Counted from the first letter of the stretch, positions 17,351-27,077 are shown. The stretch is DNA of 64,000 nt from Pseudomonas sp. (GCA_030699825.1 JAUYKV010000033.1:95235-159234); one strand, 5' to 3'. Numbers and translations: made by a program. Notes: generated by a model from the sequence alone, not told the origin.

Positions 17351-17923
17351 TCAGCCGAATAGCGACTTGAGATCGACGTCGGCCTTCTCCGCGTCGCTGA
17401 ACTCCAGCAACTCGCCGGCCTTGAAGGCGAAGGCCCGGGCGATCAACACGTCGGGGAACTGCTCGATGCGCACGTTGTTCAGGTTGACCGCCTCGTTGTA
17501 CAGCTCACGGCGGTCGGCGATGCCGTTCTCCAGGCCGCTGATGCGCAGCTGCAGGTGCTGAAAACTGTCGTTGGCCTTCAGCTCCGGATAGTTCTCGGCC
17601 AGGGCGAACAACTGCCCCAGGCCGACACGCAGGCCACTCTCGGCCTTGCCCAAGGCGCCGAGATCATGCTGTTCGCGGGCACTGGCCACGGCATTGCGCG
17701 CGGCGATCACCCGCTCCAGGGTGCGACCCTCGTACTGCATGTACTGCTTGCAGGTCTCCACCAGCTTGGGCAGCTCTTCGTGGCGTTGCTTGAGCAGCAC
17801 ATCGATATTCGCCCATGCCTTGCTCAGCCCGTGCTTCAAACGCACCAGGGCGTTGTAGAGGATCACCGCATAGGCGGCGAGCAGAAGCAAAATCACGAGG
17901 ACAGCAACACTGGTAAGACTCAT
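17351..17923 (-). CDS. lemA: LemA-family membrane protein
   Basis: 190 residues. An N-terminal TM helix (~5-25) is followed by the LemA helical domain (YNALVRLKHGLSKAWANIDV, LLKQRHEELPKLVET, ENYPELKAN). LemA proteins are widespread N-out membrane proteins of unknown biochemical role; the name is not the gacS alias. ATG at 17923 begins MSLTSVAVL. It is divergent from the imelysin gene icmP and precedes the GIDE gene, the recurrent LemA-GIDE pairing. Confidence 0.92.
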   Translation of the reverse strand: MSLTSVAVLVILLLLAAYAVILYNALVRLKHGLSKAWANIDVLLKQRHEELPKLVETCKQYMQYEGRTLERVIAARNAVASAREQHDLGALGKAESGLRVGLGQLFALAENYPELKANDSFQHLQLRISGLENGIADRRELYNEAVNLNNVRIEQFPDVLIARAFAFKAGELLEFSDAEKADVDLKSLFG

Positions 17924-18046
17924 GCGGTTAGCTCCGTAACGGTGGGCCATGGCTGCTGGCAGCCGGTCGGGCTTATTCGGGAAAGCCGGATGCTGGCATT
18001 CTAGCGGCATCGGCCCGCCAGGATGGAGACCGGGCGCACGGCTTTA

Positions 18047-18061
18047 TGCGATTTAATCGCA
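18047..18061. promoter_or_regulatory. 15-bp palindrome in the lemA-icmP intergenic region
   Basis: TGCGATTTAATCGCA is a perfect 7-bp inverted repeat around one base, positioned between two divergent genes. It could be an operator for either; the binding protein is unknown. Confidence 0.4.
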
Positions 18062-18077
18062 ACGACCCTTTGCGCAA

Positions 18078-18099
18078 AATGCAAATCTTTCGCATTATG
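18078..18099 (+). promoter_or_regulatory. Candidate operator upstream of icmP, shared with 19578-19596
   Basis: AATGCAAATCTTTCGCATT is a near-perfect 19-bp dyad, and GCAAATCTTTCGCATTATG closely resembles GCAAATCTGTCTTATTTAA ahead of the next transcription unit. Match to the Fur consensus is weak, so I do not call it a Fur box. Confidence 0.35.
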
Positions 18100-18160
18100 T
18101 TGCAGCTTTGCGTACACATCCGCGTGCACCTCTAAAAATACCCTTGCAAAGGAATTCGTC

Positions 18161-19495
18161 ATGATTCGTATGCCCCTGGCTTCCGCCAGCCTGCTGGCCA
18201 TTGCTATCTCCCTCGCCGGCTGCGGCGAAGACAAGGCACCCGTCAGCCAAACCCCGGCACCTGCCGCAACCAGCGCCAGCGCTCCGGTAGCCGCAACCAG
18301 CAACATCGACGAAGCCGCCGCCACTGCCGTGGTCGCCCACTATGCCGACCTGGCCCTGGCCGTATTCAGCGATGCCGCCAGCACCGGCAAGGCTCTGCAG
18401 GGCGCCATCGACGCACTGCTCGCCACCCCGACCGACGCCACCCTGCAAGCCGCCCGCGAAGCCTGGCTGGCGGCGCGTGTGCCTTACATGCAGTCCGAAG
18501 TGTTCCGCTTCGGCAACGCCGTGGTCGACGACTGGGAAGGCCAACTCAACGCCTGGCCGCTGGACGAGGGCCTGATCGATTACGTCGCCGCCGACTACCA
18601 GCACGCCCTGGGCAATCCCGGCGCCACGGCCAACATCATCGCCAACACGCACATCCAGGTCGGCGAAGACCAGCTCGACGCGACTGAAATCACCCCGGAA
18701 CTGCTCGCCAGCCTGAACGAACTGGGCGGTTCCGAAGCCAACGTCGCCACCGGCTACCACGCCATCGAATTCATGCTCTGGGGTCAGGATCTGAATGGCA
18801 CCGGCCCGGGTGCCGGCGAGCGCCCAGCCAGCGACTTCGTGGTCGGCGAAGGCGCCACCGGCGGCAACAACGAGCGCCGTCGCGCCTTTATCAAGGCGGC
18901 TGCCGACCTGCTGGTCAGCGACCTCGATGCGATGGTCACTGAATGGCAAGCCGACAACGCCGACAACTACCGCGCCAGCCTGCAAGCCGAATCGGCCGAG
19001 AACGGCCTGCGCAAGATGCTCTTCGGCATGGGCAGCCTGTCCCTCGGCGAACTGGCTGGCGAGCGCATGAAGGTCGCACTGGAAGCCAACTCCACCGAAG
19101 ACGAGCACGACTGCTTCAGCGACAACACCCACAACTCGCACTTCTACAACGGCAAAGGCATTCGCAACGTCTACCTGGGCGAGTACAAGAAGGTCGACGG
19201 CACCACCCTGAGCGGCCCTAGCCTGTCGTCCCTGGTGGCCAAGGTCGACGCCGCGGCCGATAGCGCCCTGCAAGCCGACCTCGCAGCGACAGAGGCCAAG
19301 TTGCAGGCCCTGGTCGACAGCGCCGCTAACGACCAGCACTTCGACCAGCTGATCGCCGCCGACAACGCCGCCGGCCAGCAGATCGTGCGCGACGCCATCG
19401 CTGCCCTGGTCAAGCAGACCGGCGCCATCGAACAGGTGGCAGGCAAGCTGAACATCGGCGACCTCAACCCGGACACCGCCGACCACACGTTCTAA
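18161..19495 (+). CDS. icmP: Imelysin-family lipoprotein (IcmP type)
   Basis: 444 residues. A lipoprotein signal with lipobox LAGC (Cys21) is followed by a Pro/Ala/Ser linker (~25-48) and an imelysin domain carrying the GxHxxE motif (GYHAIE, 198-203). In P. aeruginosa the homologue (IcmP) was described as an insulin-cleaving metalloprotease; related proteins (EfeO, Algp7) bind iron or other ligands in the periplasm, so protease activity is not certain. ATG at 18161 follows AAAGGAATT. It has its own terminator, and another imelysin lies 1.6 kb downstream. Confidence 0.9.
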   Translation: MIRMPLASASLLAIAISLAGCGEDKAPVSQTPAPAATSASAPVAATSNIDEAAATAVVAHYADLALAVFSDAASTGKALQGAIDALLATPTDATLQAAREAWLAARVPYMQSEVFRFGNAVVDDWEGQLNAWPLDEGLIDYVAADYQHALGNPGATANIIANTHIQVGEDQLDATEITPELLASLNELGGSEANVATGYHAIEFMLWGQDLNGTGPGAGERPASDFVVGEGATGGNNERRRAFIKAAADLLVSDLDAMVTEWQADNADNYRASLQAESAENGLRKMLFGMGSLSLGELAGERMKVALEANSTEDEHDCFSDNTHNSHFYNGKGIRNVYLGEYKKVDGTTLSGPSLSSLVAKVDAAADSALQADLAATEAKLQALVDSAANDQHFDQLIAADNAAGQQIVRDAIAALVKQTGAIEQVAGKLNIGDLNPDTADHTF

Positions 19496-19511
19496 GTCGG
19501 CGCGCAACAGC

Positions 19512-19546
19512 AGCCGGTGTGATCTCCCGATCGCATCGGCTTTTTT
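19512..19546 (+). terminator. Rho-independent terminator of icmP
   Basis: A 13-bp stem (AGCCGGTGTGATC with GATCGCATCGGCT, two G-U pairs), loop TCCC, then TTTTTT. It separates icmP from the next unit. Confidence 0.85.
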
Positions 19547-19577
19547 CTGCCTGCGACTTTTCGCCAGCAACGCTAAC

Positions 19578-19596
19578 GCAAATCTGTCTTATTTAA
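19578..19596 (+). promoter_or_regulatory. Candidate operator upstream of the di-heme gene
   Basis: GCAAATCTGTCTTATTTAA matches the motif at 18081-18099 in 12 of the first 16 positions and lies 57 nt before the start of the di-heme gene. The surrounding AT-rich stretch probably also holds the promoter. The shared motif suggests co-regulation of the two units; the regulator is unknown. Confidence 0.35.
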
Positions 19597-19652
19597 ATTA
19601 AGCCGACCTGCTAAGCTTGCCCGCCTGACTTTCTTGCTGCGGATTCCTGTCG

Positions 19653-21065
19653 ATGCCTGCCCCGCTTCCTCGCCTGCTGCTGTGCCTGCTCCTGGGCCTG
19701 GCCGGCTGTGACCAGTCGCCACGTTTTACCCAGGCCGAGCCGGGGGAAGCGCTGTCCGCCGGCAGCGCCACCGTGTTCAAGTTCGACCACAATGCCTTCT
19801 CCCTGCCCTCGGCCAATCTGGCGCCCTCGCGCCGCCTGGATTTCAGCGTCGGCAACAGCTTCTTCCGCAATCCCTGGGTGATCGCCCCGGCCACCACCAC
19901 CGCGCGCGACGGCCTGGGTCCGCTGTTCAACACCAACGCCTGCCAGAACTGCCATATCAAGGACGGCCGCGGCCACCCGCCCGGCCCGGATGCGCTCAGC
20001 GCCGCCTCGATGCTGGTGCGCCTGTCGATTCCAAAGGGCAGCGAACACGCGGCAATCATCGAGCGCCTGGGCGTGCTCGCCGAACCGACCTACGGCGGCC
20101 AGTTGCAAGACATGGCCAACCCCGGCACAGCCCCCGAAGGCAAGGTGCGGGTCAGCTACAGCCTGCACAGCGTGCGCTTCGCCGATGGCAGTGCGCTCGA
20201 GTTGCGCCGACCGACACTGGAGATCAGCCAGCTCGGCTATGGCCCGCTGCATGCCGACACCCAATTCTCCGCCCGCATCGCCCCGCCGATGATCGGCCTG
20301 GGCCTGCTCGAAGCCATCCCCGAAACGGCGATCCTGGCCAATGCCGACCCGGACGACAGCGATGGCGACGGCATCTCCGGGCGCGCCAACCGGGTCTGGG
20401 ACGATGCCCTGGAGCAAACCGTGCTCGGCCGCTTCGGCTGGAAGGCCGGGCAACCGACGCTCAACCAGCAGAATGCCCACGCCTTCGCCGGCGACATGGG
20501 CCTGACCAGCTCGTTGGTCGCCGCGGACGACTGCACGCCAGGGCAAAGCGACTGCCGTAGCGCCAACAACGGTGGCGAACCGGAAGTCAGCGACAGCATT
20601 CTCGCCAGCGTGCTGTTCTACAGCCGCAACCTGGGCGTGCCGGCACGCCGCGATGTCTATGCGCCCGAGGTGCTCGCGGGCAAGGGGCTGTTCCACCAGG
20701 CCGATTGCCAGCGCTGCCATACGCCGCAATTCACCACCGCCAGCGATGCCGCGGAACCGGAGCTGGCCAACCAGCCGATTCGCCCCTATAGCGACCTGTT
20801 GCTGCACGACATGGGCGAAGGTTTGGCGGATAACCGCGCCGAGTTTCTCGCCTCCGGCCGCGAGTGGCGCACCCCGCCGCTATGGGGCATCGGCCTGACC
20901 GAGGCGGTCAACGGCCACACCCAGTTTCTCCACGACGGCCGCGCGCGCAACCTGCTGGAAGCTATTCTCTGGCACGGCGGCGAAGCCGAGACGTCCAAGC
21001 AGAAGGTACTGAGGTTCTCAGCCAAGCAGCGCGCCGCGTTGCTGGCCTTTCTGAATTCACTGTAA
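19653..21065 (+). CDS. Di-heme oxidoreductase-like c-type cytochrome lipoprotein
   Basis: 470 residues with a lipobox LAGC (Cys19) and two covalent heme sites, CQNCH (97-101) and CQRCH (352-356). It belongs to the DHOR/putative thiol-oxidoreductase family, distantly related to di-heme cytochrome c peroxidases. The stretch PDDSDGDGISGRAN resembles a calcium-binding loop. Expected in the periplasm, attached to a membrane. It is followed by an imelysin gene after 10 nt and then a DUF1513 gene, so the three form an operon. It may supply redox chemistry for iron or heme uptake; inference. Confidence 0.9.
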   Translation: MPAPLPRLLLCLLLGLAGCDQSPRFTQAEPGEALSAGSATVFKFDHNAFSLPSANLAPSRRLDFSVGNSFFRNPWVIAPATTTARDGLGPLFNTNACQNCHIKDGRGHPPGPDALSAASMLVRLSIPKGSEHAAIIERLGVLAEPTYGGQLQDMANPGTAPEGKVRVSYSLHSVRFADGSALELRRPTLEISQLGYGPLHADTQFSARIAPPMIGLGLLEAIPETAILANADPDDSDGDGISGRANRVWDDALEQTVLGRFGWKAGQPTLNQQNAHAFAGDMGLTSSLVAADDCTPGQSDCRSANNGGEPEVSDSILASVLFYSRNLGVPARRDVYAPEVLAGKGLFHQADCQRCHTPQFTTASDAAEPELANQPIRPYSDLLLHDMGEGLADNRAEFLASGREWRTPPLWGIGLTEAVNGHTQFLHDGRARNLLEAILWHGGEAETSKQKVLRFSAKQRAALLAFLNSL

Positions 21066-21075
21066 GGAGCTACGC

Positions 21076-22137
21076 ATGATCCGTTCGCCCCTCACCCTCG
21101 CCCTGCTGAGCCTGGCACTGAGCGCCTGCTCCCCCGCCGACCCGCAGCAGGCTGTCAGCAGCGCCCTGGCCAACGGCGTGCTGCTGCCGGCCTATAGCAG
21201 CTGGGCCGAGGCCAATAGCCAGTTGGCCAACAGCGGCCAGGCGTTCTGCGCCGACGAGCAGACACTGGGCGACGCACGCCAGGCCTTTCTCACCGCGCAA
21301 AGCGCCTGGGCCAGCCTGCAACCGCTGCTGATCGGCCCGCTGGCCGAAGGCAATCGCGCCTGGCAGGTACAGTTCTGGCCGGACAAGAAGAACCTGGTGG
21401 CGCGTCAGGTCGCCGCCCTGCTCAAGAATAAACCCGCGCTGACAGCCGCCGATCTGGATAAATCCAGCGTGGTGGTGCAAGGCCTGACCGCTTACGAATA
21501 CCTGGTATACGACCCGGCCATCGACCTCGACAATGCCGAGCAGAAGGCCCGGTATTGCCCGCTGATGGTCGCCATCGGTCAGCACCAGCAAGCCCTGGCA
21601 GCCGATGTCCTCGAGCGCTGGCAAGCCAAGGACGGCATGGCCGCACAACTGCAAGGCTTCCCCAACGAGCGCTACGCCGAAGCTGGCGAAGCCGTGGCCG
21701 AACTGCTGCGCACCCAGGTCAGTGCCATCGACGGCCTGAAGAAAAAGCTCGGCACCCCGCTCGGTCGCCAGAGCAAAGGCCAGCCGCAGCCCTATCAGGC
21801 CGAGGCCTGGCGCAGCAAGGCCAGCCTGGCCAACCTGGCGGCCGGCCTGGCCAGCGCCGAACGCATCTGGCGCGGTGCCGAGCAGAACGGCGTGCAAGCC
21901 CTGCTGAGCAGCGATCAGTCGGCCCTGCAACAACGCATCGACGCCGCCTACAGCGACACCCGCCAGCGCCTCGCCGCCCTGCAACGCCCGCTCGGCGAAC
22001 TGCTCGGCGACCAAGCCGGGCGCAGCGAGCTGAACGCGCTGTACGACAGCCTCAATGCCTTGCACCGCCTGCACGAAACCGAGCTGGCGAACACCCTCGG
22101 CATCCAGATGGGCTTCAACGCCCACGATGGCGACTAG
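21076..22137 (+). CDS. Second imelysin-family lipoprotein
   Basis: 353 residues; lipobox LSAC (Cys18) and an imelysin domain. The position of the GxHxxE motif reads GLTAYE (136-141), so the His is absent while the Glu remains. It therefore probably differs in metal or ligand binding from the icmP product. ATG at 21076 follows AAGGAGC. It sits between the di-heme and DUF1513 genes with very short gaps. Confidence 0.88.
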   Translation: MIRSPLTLALLSLALSACSPADPQQAVSSALANGVLLPAYSSWAEANSQLANSGQAFCADEQTLGDARQAFLTAQSAWASLQPLLIGPLAEGNRAWQVQFWPDKKNLVARQVAALLKNKPALTAADLDKSSVVVQGLTAYEYLVYDPAIDLDNAEQKARYCPLMVAIGQHQQALAADVLERWQAKDGMAAQLQGFPNERYAEAGEAVAELLRTQVSAIDGLKKKLGTPLGRQSKGQPQPYQAEAWRSKASLANLAAGLASAERIWRGAEQNGVQALLSSDQSALQQRIDAAYSDTRQRLAALQRPLGELLGDQAGRSELNALYDSLNALHRLHETELANTLGIQMGFNAHDGD

Positions 22138-22140
22138 GAC

Positions 22141-23244
22141 ATGACCTTGATCAAACGCAGAGCTTTTCTCGGCCTGACCGGCGCCACCCTGGCCGCCGGC
22201 GCCTTCGCCGGCTGGACCCTGAGCGACAACGGCGCGCAACCACTGCTACTGTCCGCGCGCAACGATGCGGCCGGCAAACACTATGCGGTGGGCTATCGCC
22301 TGGATGGCAGCCAGGTGTTCGCCACCCCGGTCGGCGAGCGCTGTCATGACGTGGTGGCGCACCCCAGCCTGCCGCTGGCGCTGTTCGTCGGTCGCCGACC
22401 GAGTACCCAGAGTTATCTGCTCGATACTCGCGACGGTCATCTGTTGCAAACCCTGCACACCCCCGCACAACGGCACTTCTACGGCCACGCGGTATTCCAC
22501 AAAGACGGCGAATGGCTGTACACCACCGAGAACGACACCAGCGATCCCGGTCGCGGCGTGCTCGGCGTCTATCGCCTGCAAGGCCGGCAGCTGCAACGCA
22601 CTGGCGAACTGTCGAGCCACGGCATCGGCCCGCACCAAGTGCTCTGGCTGCCCGATGGCGAAACCCTGGTGGTGGCCAACGGCGGCATCCGCACCGAAGC
22701 CGAGAGCCGGGTGGAGATGAACCTCGACAGCATGGACTCCAGCCTGGTGCTGCTCAAACGCGACGGCGGCCTGCTGAGCAAGGAACAGCTGCCCGAGCGG
22801 ATGAACAGCGTGCGCCATCTGGCAGTGGCCAGCGACGGCACTGTCGTCAGCGGCCAGCAATACATGGGCGACCCCGCCGATCCGGTACCGTTGCTGGCGA
22901 TCAAGCGGCCGGGCCAGGCGTTCCAGCACTTTGCCCTGGGCGAAGCGCAACGCCAGGCGATGAACCAGTACAGCGCCAGCGTGGCGATTCACAGCGAGCT
23001 GCGCCTGCTGGCGCTGACCGCGCCGCGCGGCAACCGGGTGTTCATCTGGGATCTGGACAGCGCCGCCCTGCGCCTGGATGCGCCGCTGGCCGATTGCGCC
23101 GGGGTTGGCGCGGTGGCCGAGGGCTTCGTGGTCAGCACGGGCGTGGGTCGCTGCCGGCTGTACGATTGCCGCCACAGCACCATCACCGTCCAGCCGCTGC
23201 AATTGCCTGCCGGGCTATGGGACAACCACCTGCAACTGGCCTAG
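22141..23244 (+). CDS. DUF1513 protein, Tat-type signal, predicted beta-propeller
   Basis: 367 residues. The N-terminus has a twin-arginine-like signal (KRRAFLGLTGATLAAGAFAG), implying folded export to the periplasm. The rest is built of WD/YVTN-like strands (GHAVFHKDGEWLYTTENDT, GPHQVLWLPDGETLVVANGG), consistent with a propeller. It begins 3 nt after the imelysin stop and is the last gene of the operon. Function is undescribed; co-occurrence suggests a shared periplasmic metal or heme task. Confidence 0.88.
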   Translation: MTLIKRRAFLGLTGATLAAGAFAGWTLSDNGAQPLLLSARNDAAGKHYAVGYRLDGSQVFATPVGERCHDVVAHPSLPLALFVGRRPSTQSYLLDTRDGHLLQTLHTPAQRHFYGHAVFHKDGEWLYTTENDTSDPGRGVLGVYRLQGRQLQRTGELSSHGIGPHQVLWLPDGETLVVANGGIRTEAESRVEMNLDSMDSSLVLLKRDGGLLSKEQLPERMNSVRHLAVASDGTVVSGQQYMGDPADPVPLLAIKRPGQAFQHFALGEAQRQAMNQYSASVAIHSELRLLALTAPRGNRVFIWDLDSAALRLDAPLADCAGVGAVAEGFVVSTGVGRCRLYDCRHSTITVQPLQLPAGLWDNHLQLA

Positions 23245-23309
23245 CCGGATGCACAGCCTGATGCGGTGCTGGCAGCTGTAACCGGGCCTTGAACAGAAGC
23301 ACTTAAAGA

Positions 23310-23342
23310 AATGCCGTGCCCTCGACTCGAGTGCACGGCATT
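23310..23342 (-). terminator. Hairpin between DUF1513 gene and the small membrane protein gene
   Basis: Perfect 10-bp stem AATGCCGTGC / GCACGGCATT enclosing a 13-nt loop that can itself pair (CTCGACTCGAG). On the minus strand the stem is followed by TTCTTT, so it best serves the minus-strand gene; it may act on both. Confidence 0.65.
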
Positions 23343-23378
23343 GGCACGACAGGAGAATTTGTCAGGTAGACCGCTCGC

Positions 23379-23609
23379 TCATTTCTGCCCGGCCAGGCTC
23401 TGCGACAGGCTGAACATGAACAGCAACAAATCCCTGTCTGGAGCGAGCTGTTGCATCGCCATGCCGACGTTACGTGGCAGAGGGCAGTACTCCGGACCAC
23501 TGGCACTACCCAGCATGAGCGGGCCCGGTTCATGCCAGGCGACAGCAGCCAATGAGGCCAAGCCCAACGCTGCAACCAGGAAAAAACCTCTAGCAATTTC
23601 TAACTTCAT
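23379..23609 (-). CDS. Small membrane-anchored protein, 76 aa
   Basis: 76 residues with an N-terminal hydrophobic segment (~8-24, GFFLVAALGLASLAAVAW) and a short, probably periplasmic tail with one Cys (GPEYCPLP). No known domain. Its ATG overlaps the TGA of the upstream InaA-type gene by 4 nt, so it is probably translationally coupled and functionally linked to that kinase. Confidence 0.65.
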   Translation of the reverse strand: MKLEIARGFFLVAALGLASLAAVAWHEPGPLMLGSASGPEYCPLPRNVGMAMQQLAPDRDLLLFMFSLSQSLAGQK

Positions 23610-24295
23610 AACCGCAACCCCTTGATGGCGCTGCCAAACGCTTGCCGGTAAAGGTAGACCACTCGTTCCCAATCACCAGCACCCCACGACGAATGGCGCT
23701 TTAATTGCTGCATGTCGTGGCGCGCGGCCTGCCGCACACTGAAACGCCGTCGGCTTTTTTCCAGGTCCAACAGGGCCGTTTCGACCTCAATACGTTCGCC
23801 TACTTGCTCGACTCGCACGAACAGATGCTTCTGATACAGGCAGCCATGCTGCCAACCTGCCCGGTGAAAGCGCGCCAGCATGCCAGCCACTTGCGCCAGC
23901 AGTTGCTCGTTGACCGCTACGCCGAAACGCTCACGGCCACCCTCTGCATACCAATGATCGAGTTCCTGAAAGCCCTTGAGTTCCTCGGTCACCAGCAAGC
24001 CGCGCCAGAGTCCGGCAGCATCGCGCTGCACGTCACAATAGAGCAGGCTCGGCGCCTTTACCCCGAGTTGCGGCAGGGCCAGCAAGGCATCGCGCTCACG
24101 CAGCACCGTGGGCCGACCGAAGGGGTAACGCAGGCTGCGATAGGAGTGCCCGATCTGGCGCTTGGCATAAAGTACCCGGCCATCGTCCTGGTACAGACGC
24201 TGTACGCCGCTCTCGCCACCGCGCCGATGATTCGGTTCTTCGACCCATTCACCCTGCAGTTGCCACCACTGTTCGAACGCCAACGCTGCTGTCAT
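23606..24295 (-). CDS. inaA: InaA-family lipopolysaccharide-kinase-like protein
   Basis: 229 residues of the RIO/Kdo-kinase-like fold. The N-terminal block WVEEPNHRRGGESGVQRLY is typical of Pseudomonas InaA. The catalytic-loop equivalent is HGCLYQKHLFVR and the metal-binding Asp lies in LLDLEKSRRR. Such proteins are thought to phosphorylate LPS core sugars; the inaA name comes from weak-acid induction. I use ATG at 24295 (AGGCGG upstream), where family similarity begins; an in-frame ATG at 24397 would add 34 residues. Confidence 0.82.
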   Translation of the reverse strand: MTAALAFEQWWQLQGEWVEEPNHRRGGESGVQRLYQDDGRVLYAKRQIGHSYRSLRYPFGRPTVLRERDALLALPQLGVKAPSLLYCDVQRDAAGLWRGLLVTEELKGFQELDHWYAEGGRERFGVAVNEQLLAQVAGMLARFHRAGWQHGCLYQKHLFVRVEQVGERIEVETALLDLEKSRRRFSVRQAARHDMQQLKRHSSWGAGDWERVVYLYRQAFGSAIKGLRL

Positions 24296-24670
24296 TTCAT
24301 CCGCCTGTAAGCCAAACCTCAAGCTGACCGCACGTGGCCAGCGGTCCTGGCCAGTCACCGTCAGTAACAAATAATCGGGCAGGTAACCCTCGTCCATCTC
24401 TGCGCGTCATCGTCCCAAGCCGGTACGCCCCTGCCTGCATGGCCACGACGACCAATGGTGTACCGGTTGCAGCCAGAGGAAAACTTAAAGCAATTTGCGC
24501 ACCACAAAGTGCAATTCCCACCTCACAAAACAATATGATGACTCAGACCAACGGCCGCACCGTCGATATTGCCCCTGCCCTGCCGCGGACCGCTCACCTG
24601 CCGCATGCAACCAAGCAACATGCCGTCGACTCGACGTGACAGGTTGGCCAGGCTTATCTGCGCTCAATAA
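24296..24670. other. Region upstream of inaA without a confident gene
   Basis: Two minus-strand frames overlap here: the inaA extension to 24397 and a separate 78-codon frame ending in TGA at 24297-24299, 1 nt before the inaA ATG. The latter starts at TTG and its codons are A/T-rich at third positions, unlike genes in this genome, so I do not call it. No promoter, repeat or RNA is clear. Confidence 0.45.
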
Positions 24671-24696
24671 AAAACCCGCGCCTGGGCGCGGGTTTT
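24671..24696 (-). terminator. Terminator of groEL (probably bidirectional)
   Basis: Perfect 11-bp stem AAAACCCGCGC / GCGCGGGTTTT with loop CTGG. A-run and T-run on either side let it work in both directions; it lies 30 nt after the groEL stop. Confidence 0.92.
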
Positions 24697-24725
24697 TTTC
24701 AAGGACTGCCGGGGAGCAGGCTGGC

Positions 24726-26387
<1,662 letters not shown>

Positions 26388-26435
26388 TCAAATTCGTTTT
26401 GGTGGAACGCAATACAGGTGTGGCGCAGGCGGAAA

Positions 26436-26729
26436 TCAGGCTTCGAGTACGGCCAGGATTTCGCTCTCGCTCATGACCAGCAGCTCTTCGCCGTCGATCT
26501 TGATGGCATTGCTGCCGGAGTAAGGACCAAACACCACTTTGTCACCGACCTTGACGGCCAGCGGGCGTACTTCGCCGTTGTCCAGCACGCGACCGGTGCC
26601 TACAGCGACGATTTCGCCCTGGTTCGGCTTCTCGGCAGCGGAGCCCGGCAGCACGATGCCACCTGCGGTTTTGGTTTCTTCTTCGCTGCGACGGATCACG
26701 ACGCGGTCATGCAGAGGACGAAGCTTCAT
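26436..26729 (-). CDS. groES: Co-chaperonin GroES (10 kDa)
   Basis: 97 residues beginning [14 protein letters not shown], with the mobile loop [18 protein letters not shown]. It caps the GroEL chamber. First gene of the groESL operon, preceded by a long leader (~140 nt) and a candidate sigma32 promoter. Confidence 0.98.
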   Translation of the reverse strand: MKLRPLHDRVVIRRSEEETKTAGGIVLPGSAAEKPNQGEIVAVGTGRVLDNGEVRPLAVKVGDKVVFGPYSGSNAIKIDGEELLVMSESEILAVLEA

Positions 26730-26877
26730 TGTCGATCTCTCCCAAATAGGTTGGTTACATCGGCCGGTGTTCACACCAGCGGGTTAGCAAAGTCCGGCGG
26801 GGCCGGTTGCGCTGCACCGAAGTACAACGCGGAAGTCTGTTCTGTCGAAACCGGCAGAAAACCTTGCGGTGACCGCT

Positions 26878-26905
26878 ACATAAGGGCGCACAAGGGAATT
26901 TCAAG
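26878..26905 (-). promoter_or_regulatory. Candidate sigma32 heat-shock promoter of groESL
   Basis: On the minus strand, CTTGAA (26905-26900), a 14-nt spacer, then CCTTATGT (26885-26878) resembles the sigma32 pattern CTTGAA-N(11-16)-CCCCATnT. It gives a leader of about 140 nt. No CIRCE element is seen. Confidence 0.6.
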
Positions 26906-27010
26906 GGTCAACAATGTTTTTTTTGCTGTCGCTGAGCGCAACAGCAGCGAAGCGACGCCCGCCAGGCGAGCCTGAGACAGGGAGGGGACACGCGCCTGCT
27001 GGACTGCTGG

Positions 27011-27058
27011 CAGCTTGTGAAAAACGCTCGCTATTGCGCTCGATATTTTCACAACCTC
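27011..27058. repeat. Intergenic element, copy C of the CTTGTGAAAA / TTTTCACAACCTC family
   Basis: TTGTGAAAA pairs with TTTTCACAA across ~22 nt containing TATTGCGCTCGATA, also present near the end of copy A. It sits between fxsA and the groESL promoter and could act as a terminator from either side. Confidence 0.55.
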
Positions 27059-27077
27059 CGAGGCCTGGACAAACGCG

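Noticed and set aside
18047..18099. Fur box in front of icmP.
   Set aside because: Dyads are present, but the best alignment to the 19-bp Fur consensus matches only about 7 positions. Reported only as uncharacterised operator candidates.
24297..24533. 78-codon minus-strand frame ending just before inaA (TGA-A-ATG), operon-like spacing.
   Set aside because: It starts at TTG without a ribosome site, and third positions are unusually A/T-rich. It overlaps an alternative inaA extension and has no recognisable domain.
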